The notes beneath the pieces were generated by a model. The model was not told the DNA's origin, searched no databases, and saw only the letters and a program-made list of their open reading frames with translations. Of a DNA stretch of 64,000 bases, positions 58,000 to 64,000 are shown piece by piece. Within the stretch, counting starts at the first letter, position 1. Each line of letters opens with the position of its first letter. The stretch is taken from positions 157,001 to 221,000 of the forward strand of contig JAFEUB010001789.1 of NCBI GenBank assembly GCA_024529925.1. The letters run 5' to 3'. Made by a program: the position numbers and the translations under genes. The DNA comes from Ophthalmolycus amberensis (lineage: Eukaryota > Chordata > Actinopteri > Perciformes > Zoarcidae).

Positions 58000-58099
58000 A
58001 ACTCCAACACACACACACACACACACACTCCTTCCTACAGGATGTTATGCTGTGAAATTTGAGTATGATATTAGAAAGAAGAGGAGGACATGGGGGATA

Positions 58100-58137
<38 letters not shown>

Positions 58138-58276
58138 TGTGTGTGTGTGTGTGTGTGTGTGTTGCTTCCTGTAGGATGTTATGCTGTGACCTCTGAGGAG
58201 GATGAACCTGGGGTGAGTGTGGAGGCTTTTCAGTGCATCCTGATACTAATAAGATGCCTCCGTTTGTCTTGTGTCT

Positions 58277-58307
<31 letters not shown>

Positions 58308-58450
58308 GTATGTGTGAGTGTGTGTGTGTGTCTGTCTGACTTTGTGCATGCACCATTGAAGTATCCTGATAAAGAACATCCAGTTGAAACTCTGGACAAG
58401 TGATTCTTCGTGCTCGAGTGGAAGGAAGTACTTCAGCAGACTGATAGCAT

Positions 58451-58488
<38 letters not shown>

Positions 58489-58490
58489 AG
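58000..58490. repeat. cluster of CA/TG arrays with a duplicated segment
   Basis: A CA array at about 58009-58028 and TG arrays at about 58101-58162, 58279-58306 and 58452-58487. CTTCCTACAGGATGTTATGC (58030) and CTTCCTGTAGGATGTTATGC (58165) are diverged copies of one segment, each beside an array. Confidence 0.8.
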
Positions 58491-58836
58491 GACACCATGT
58501 AGTTAAAATGAACCAAAGAGGACGTGAGTGAATGTTTCAACCAATCATTTTGGTTTGGAGTTTATACTCTTCTTCATTTAACCCTGGCAGTAAAATAACA
58601 CATTTCTCTTTCTATTATTTGCATTTTCCAAAAAAAACCAATACAATGAATAAAAAGTGGTGGAAAATTAACAACTTTTAAGAATTGTTTCCTCATTTTG
58701 CATGCTGCTCATTTGCTCATTTGCTTCTTCCCCTCCATCTCTCTCCTCCTGCTCTGTCGGCATCTGCCCTGGCAGGAAAAATAAACTTGACCCCTACATC
58801 CTGGTGAGAGGTGACCTCCCCACCTCAGCAACCCCG

Positions 58837-58839
<3 letters not shown>

Positions 58840-58874
<35 letters not shown>
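58840..58874. repeat. CA microsatellite
   Basis: About 35 bases of CA. Confidence 0.95.
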
Positions 58875-58876
<2 letters not shown>

Positions 58877-59069
58877 TCACTTCTCATTCCTTCCTTTCTC
58901 CCTCCCTTGAATTTCTTGACTGCTTCACCTGAACCTCAGCGGGCTTCTCCTTTGTCTCGACCTGATGTCCGAAATGACAAATGACATGTTGTGGCGTGTG
59001 GCGCGGTCGGTCCACTACTGAGGCCCGGACTGAAATACCTCAACAACAACTCAATGTGTTGCTATGTAA

Positions 59070-59310
59070 TTCTGTACAAACATTCATGGATCCCAGAGGA
59101 AGACTATTAATGAGTTTGATGACACCCTGGCTTTTTTTCTAGAGCCACCAGCAGGTCAAAATTCATCAATTTAACTTTCCCTGATATATACCTCAACTAC
59201 TGCTTGATGGAGAGGCACAACGTTTACTGCACACCTTCATGTTCCCCTCAGGATGAACTTCAACCACTTAGAGACACATTTCATCTAATGTCATCATCAG
59301 GTATTTTTCG
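59070..59310 (+). repeat. decayed copy of the 37795-37945 repeat family
   Basis: It contains ACAAACATTCATGGATCCCA, GAGCCACCAGCAGGTCAAAA, CTTCATGTTCCCCTCAGGAT and GTCATCATCAGGT in the family order. Confidence 0.55.
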
Positions 59311-59929
59311 AAGGCGGTACGAAGTTTTAAGATCGTTTAACACTGTCTGAAATCCCTCATGCAACAGTTTCCGAGAGTTTTGAAAGTATGAAGGATTCGA
59401 AGTTTTTTCAGTCTTCACACAACAATGTGGCAACAGTTTGTGTAATTGATGCACGTAATGTGGAACCAAGCAGAAGTTCCCCCCAGAAAACCTTTAGCCG
59501 TACACTGTTAGCGATATGCGTTGAGGTTAGCACAACAAGCTGAGTCACACTATGACGAGCAAAAATTAAATGGTCGGAGCTGGAAGTTCCCGGTCAGCTA
59601 CAACAGCAACGGAGAGAGAGTTGTGTACGAGACGAGGACGGCGTGTCGGTGTTGATCCACCGTTGTCGGGAAACGTGAATGGAAACACAGCAACATCAAC
59701 GTCGACGACACTTTGTGCCAACAAGAAGTATCCTGAAGCCTTGAAGCGTCATGGAGAAGGAGGAAGAAAGAAAGTAAAGAGTCGTAGAAGCAGTGTCAAA
59801 TTTGATTTATACAGTCAAATATCACACATTTGCCTGAGGGGGCGTTACAAGCAGCATACAAGGCCCTCTGTACTTAGACCCTCGTAGCAGATAAGAAAAC
59901 ACTATTATTACTATTGTACGCGGGATAGA

Positions 59930-60055
59930 GATGGAAAGAGAAGGAGGAAGGCTGAGAAACCTTGCTTTTGGCCAATTGAAGGGGACTGAGGAGAGGGAGT
60001 GGAGGAGGAGGAGGAAAAGGAGACGGAGGTGGAAGAGGAGGAAGAGGAGTGCAAC
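59930..60055 (+). repeat. polypurine GGA-rich tract
   Basis: About 125 bases, mostly G and A, dominated by GGAGGA and AGAGGA words, with a short pyrimidine-containing gap near 59965. No coding evidence. Confidence 0.8.
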
Positions 60056-60290
60056 AGCAGCAACACATGGTCCCAATTTCACGGTTGTGGACGGAGGAGT
60101 GCCGGCGGATGCGGGGGCAGGAACAGGCCTGCAATCTGGAGACATTAATACCTCAGTAATAGTCACATTCACTTCCACTACCAGGAAACTACTGCTTTGG
60201 ACCTACTAGTGCGTCTGAATGTGTGTGTTCAGGGTACTCTACGACGCTAATTCTTCACAAAAACACACTCTTAATCTGTAGTTTCATTCA

Positions 60291-60331
<41 letters not shown>
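60291..60331. repeat. compound CT then CA microsatellite
   Basis: A CT run passes directly into a CA run. Confidence 0.9.
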
Positions 60332-60334
60332 GCT

Positions 60335-63210
60335 GAGACAGAGCAGACCATAACAAAGTAGTAAAAGGCATGCAGCGGGGCAGAGCAGGACTCTGACTTC
60401 CTGTTCCTCGTGTTCTTCCTGAGCTCTTAATGAGACCCGTGACAGTAAACCACCACCTCCTCTTTCAGTCCATCTCTCCTCTCCTTCAACCATCCACCCA
60501 CAAGCCCTCCTCCTCTCACTCTCTTTTCTTCTCTTTCTCTCCTCCTCTCACTCTTTTACTTTTATACTTCCAGTATTTGTACACAGAATACTGTTGGAAC
60601 TTGGATTTGGAATTTGGTTTCCAGTTTGGAAAAGTACAAGTAGTCCTCGATCGTTATTGAACCGCAACAATGCAATTGGGCTCAGTCTGTTGTCTTTGGG
60701 CCCTCTGCAGTCTACTGAGTGGTTAGATTGAAGAGGTTTGAACTTTGATGTGTCAGTCCATAGTGTGTTCAGCTGATATTCCAATAGTTCTAACTCTAGA
60801 CTAACCTTGCATTTCTATTGTTAAGTTTTAAGAAGAACTTTGCTTTTTATTCTCAATGTGCAAATCAAACCCTTTATACAAAATAACATCTGTTTGTAAA
60901 GAGGACTTTGTACAACCTGAAAGCATGAAAGATCATCCTGAAATAAAGTAGTCTTCTCAGACATCTGACTGGACCCAATCAAGCCATTCTAGTAAGAGAT
61001 CACACAGTTTTGAACAGTACGGTAATGTACATTGTGTACAGAGTATCTAACTGTATTAAGCAGCTACCAGGAAACTTCAAATGTTTGTGGAAATTCGAAG
61101 TGTCACACATCAAATAGGCCTCTGTTCGTTGTTTGACTTTTGAAGAAACTACTTCCACATGAACACACACACACACACACACACACTCAGTCAACACTCT
61201 CGCCACTGTGTGTCTAACTGCAGCTCCTGGACGCTACCGGAGGCGTTTCATCAATGTCAGGGCCAGTTTGAAAACTGCCTCTGTCGGGCCACACTCAGGC
61301 TGCTTAAAACAGCCACAGACCCAAAGACATACTGAAAGAAGCCCTTGGTAAATCAATGAGCCGCTCACTGGGAGAGAGCGAGAGGGAGGGAGAGATGGAG
61401 AAAATATGTACACTGAATGTAAACAGAGAATGAAGTCAGTGGTTGACTTTGATAACGCCTCACAGGCTGAAGCATTGATCGGCAACAACGTCTGTCTTTA
61501 TTTTCCACTAAATGAATACAGACACTTCTCTGATTTTCTCAATCATTTGGTAAAACACACTTTACACTTAAATTTGTGATATCTTGTTCAAAAACTCTTT
61601 TTATATCTGATCAAGCCCCTTCTCTCACTTGGTATGTCAAGCCCAAAACAATCTCCAAAACCAGACAAGCTCAGGTGGCTTCATCGCAGGAAGTTAGCGC
61701 CACAGCAATCTCTTTTGACTTGTGCCTCGTTTATGGTGACGTTTAAAAGGCTACCATAGCCCCAGAGCAGTCTGGCAACTTTGACATATTCTTTAAAAAT
61801 GTTCAACCTATCAGTTTAAATGTCCATTAATGGTAAAGAGAGTATTGCTAACTTTTTTTGTTGTTTTCTTTACCAAAAAAGGATTTTGAAATAAAAACTT
61901 CTTCAAACTGACAGTTGGGTTAAACATTAGGATTATGGGTTAGATTATGTCTTATAACCTGATGCTTTATGCCCCCCACCCAGCCACTGTCCAATCCCCA
62001 ACCTTCTCCCCCATCCCTCGACCGCACTCTCAGATCTTGGTGTGGTGCCGCTGCGTCAGCCCGGGCCCCTATGGCGTCCTGCATACCGTTGGTTCAGACC
62101 ACAAAACACACACTCTTCAATGGCTGCCCTTTAATCGGACGACCAACACACACCCAAAGCGCTCTGAGCCCAAGCCTTTAATGATGAAAATAGCCTCCGA
62201 GTGCTGAGGAGAGAGGAGTCGGCTGGTGAAAGAGGAGCTCTGAAGTTCTGATTCCACTGTCCTCTTTGGTCAAACAGTCTAACCAGGGAAAACATTTGCC
62301 TTTCTTTGCTTTTATGGGCTTCGTCTTGGTATGTATCAATCCAATCTGCCACCTGTAGTTGTTTGGTATTACTGAGGCCTCAACGTTTTTACTGGAAACA
62401 GGTTGCAAGAGGAGAAAATAGGAGACTTAAAAGCACCCTGTGGAGTACATGTGGGTGGTACTGACACACATTCCTGCCAATGGTTTGACACTATTCCACT
62501 GATCTACAGGTGGATGTTACAAACAGAAAAACAGCAGTGCGTCAGCAGAGGCAGCAAGGAAGAAGCCTGCAAGACAATCACCATGGATGCAAAAATTCAG
62601 CTTAGAAAGTTTTTAGCAAATTGGGCTTTATGAGGGAAAAAATGCATTCAACAACACAACCAAACAATACGTTTCTGGTGTGTAACACTGAATGTAAAAA
62701 AAAAAAAAGACAGCAGGTCACACTTAATACAAGTTAAACATGATTTGATTAAATGCAAATGTTGCAAGGCTAGACAAATCTTTGGAAATTTATGGTCCTT
62801 TTTGTTGCCGGACAAACTCTAGAAGGATAATGAGACTAAAACTGTCCTGGTTATTCATAAGCAACATAGAGAGGAACCAACGAAACACATTTCACAGATA
62901 TTCAATTTCTGTTTCATTCAGGTCTAATGTTCTACAAACATGTTGACAAAACACATACGTTATCGTCGAAAAAATGTAATCTCCTGCCCCAAAAGCTTGA
63001 TCGGTAGTAAGATGCCTGAGAGGACTAATACTGTATGTTTGAGGTCATTTATGCTTTTCTGGACTGGAAAACAAATTCAAAATCCAAGTTCCAGCCGTAT
63101 TCTCTCCCATCATGCAACACTGTGCAGACATCTACTAAATAGACATTTGATTAATTTAATTCCTCTTCTTTTGGGGAAATACATTTGGTGTTTTATCTCT
63201 GTTTAAATAG
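60335..63210. other. gene-free upstream flank, right part
   Basis: CA array at about 61162-61186 and an A12 run at about 62697-62708. No exon or RNA gene recognised. Confidence 0.55.
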
Positions 63211-63660
63211 TGTGACGACCCTCTCCGCCCTGTCTGCCTGTTACTCCGTTTGTGTGGCTGCTTTCCCTGCAGGTGTCGGAGGTGGGCGTGGCAGAGGGTC
63301 ATCAGCAGAGTGGAAACACCTGAGCTCATCAGCAACACTGGAAGCACATGGACCCTATGTTTCCAGTGCACTCTGTTAAAAACCCTCTTTAGTCTCAGTT
63401 GGTCCCTCGCTCCTTCCTGAGACACCTATTTGGTTTTTGGTTGAGATTTTAGTTTGTTTCTACACTGTAGAACATTGCATACACACTTTCCACTCATGCA
63501 CTCGCCTACACTGCTGAAATGATTGACTCCACACGCCACTGTTAGTTTAAGTTTCCCTCTTGTGTTGCCTTTACGCCGTGTGGCCCGGTTTGTGACAATA
63601 GACATTATAGAAGGCAAGAAGTACATCAATAAAACAGCTGGTTCTTTTCAATGGTGGTGT
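63211..63660 (+). mobile_element. LTR-like repeat, possible solo LTR
   Basis: It starts TGTGACGACCCTCTCC, as many fish Gypsy-type LTRs do, continues through a GTGGGCGTGGCAGAGG block, and has CGTGTGGCCCGGTTTGTGAC before a polyadenylation-like AATAAA at 63629. No internal retroelement genes are nearby. Ends and target-site duplications were not established. Confidence 0.35.
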
Positions 63661-64000
63661 ATGTTGAACAAATAAACAGAAATGTCAAAATCATCGAAAA
63701 TGATCATGTTGCTTCTCAGACAGCATCTTTTCCCCAGGACCTCCGAGCCGAAGGAGGGTCTCTGTGTTTACTGACGTGTCGGGAGTCGTTAAGGACAGCC
63801 TGCAGTACAGTCGAACCTCTGTGGCGCTGACACATCCACAAACATTAGAGGAAGATTTGTGGGTCGAACCTGAAAAGCCTCGCTGTCTGTGTGGCTTTCA
63901 CAGAGGGGCAACTAGTCAGTTTTTCAACCTCCCACAGTTGGATGAATGGCGTTACTGTGGATGGTACACCATCCATCCATCCATCCATCCAACAGCAGAG

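Noticed and set aside
57893..58399. 168-codon open frame on the minus strand
   Set aside because: Mostly Thr-His repeats translated from CA/TG microsatellites.
58785..58814. 27-base possible micro-exon between TGGCAG and GTGAGA
   Set aside because: Acceptor- and donor-like words occur by chance this often, and there is no gene context or meaningful peptide.
63968..63990. CATC tandem run at the window end as a biological boundary
   Set aside because: A plain (ATCC)n microsatellite of about five units near the end of the supplied sequence.

Overview
The window is teleost fish genomic DNA, probably from a perciform-type (acanthomorph) species. The evidence is a compact vertebrate gene with short GT-AG introns, abundant CA/TG microsatellites, and several interspersed repeats and LINE tails typical of bony fish. 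There are no operons, ribosome binding sites, CRISPR arrays or other prokaryotic features.

One protein-coding gene can be supported. It is a fibroblast growth factor receptor 4 gene (fgfr4) on the minus strand, with its start codon at 28435 and its stop at 14862. I could place 21 coding exons with matching splice sites and phases. Together they make 2883 nt, exactly 961 codons, for a 960-residue receptor. The domain order is signal peptide, an extra Ig domain (called D0 here), two copies of a 17-residue linker exon, Ig D1, acid box, Ig D2, Ig D3 (IIIc type), transmembrane helix, split tyrosine kinase and C-terminal tail. FGFR4 is chosen over FGFR1-3 because the activation loop begins [11 protein letters not shown] and the last kinase exon reads [11 protein letters not shown] then [11 protein letters not shown]. 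Human FGFR4 is about 802 residues; the surplus here lies almost entirely in D0 and the linkers.

The most interesting part is 24008-25184. D0 looks like a duplicate of D3: it has the same two-exon structure, the same intron phases and the same signature residues. Next to it, a roughly 300-bp segment is tandemly duplicated and carries a 51-bp exon. The two exon copies differ at one base while their flanking intron DNA has diverged and gained indels. Every exon module from D0 to the acid box is phase 1-1 symmetric, so D0, either linker, D1 or the acid box could be skipped without a frameshift.

Layout: 1-14861 is the downstream flank, with a probable 2.4-kb 3' UTR ending near a polyadenylation signal at 12478, a GACGATGA-type degenerate minisatellite at 3545-3860, and copies of teleost interspersed repeats. 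14862-28444 is fgfr4. 28445-64000 is the upstream flank, about 35 kb with no exon I can confirm. It starts with a CpG-richer stretch (about 29990-30690) that may hold the promoter and untranslated first exon. Beyond that it contains LINE 3' tails, a broken reverse-transcriptase fragment, several repeat families present in two to five copies, an LTR-like segment near the right end, and many microsatellites. Some low-repeat blocks there look like candidate conserved noncoding elements, but only cross-species alignment could show that.
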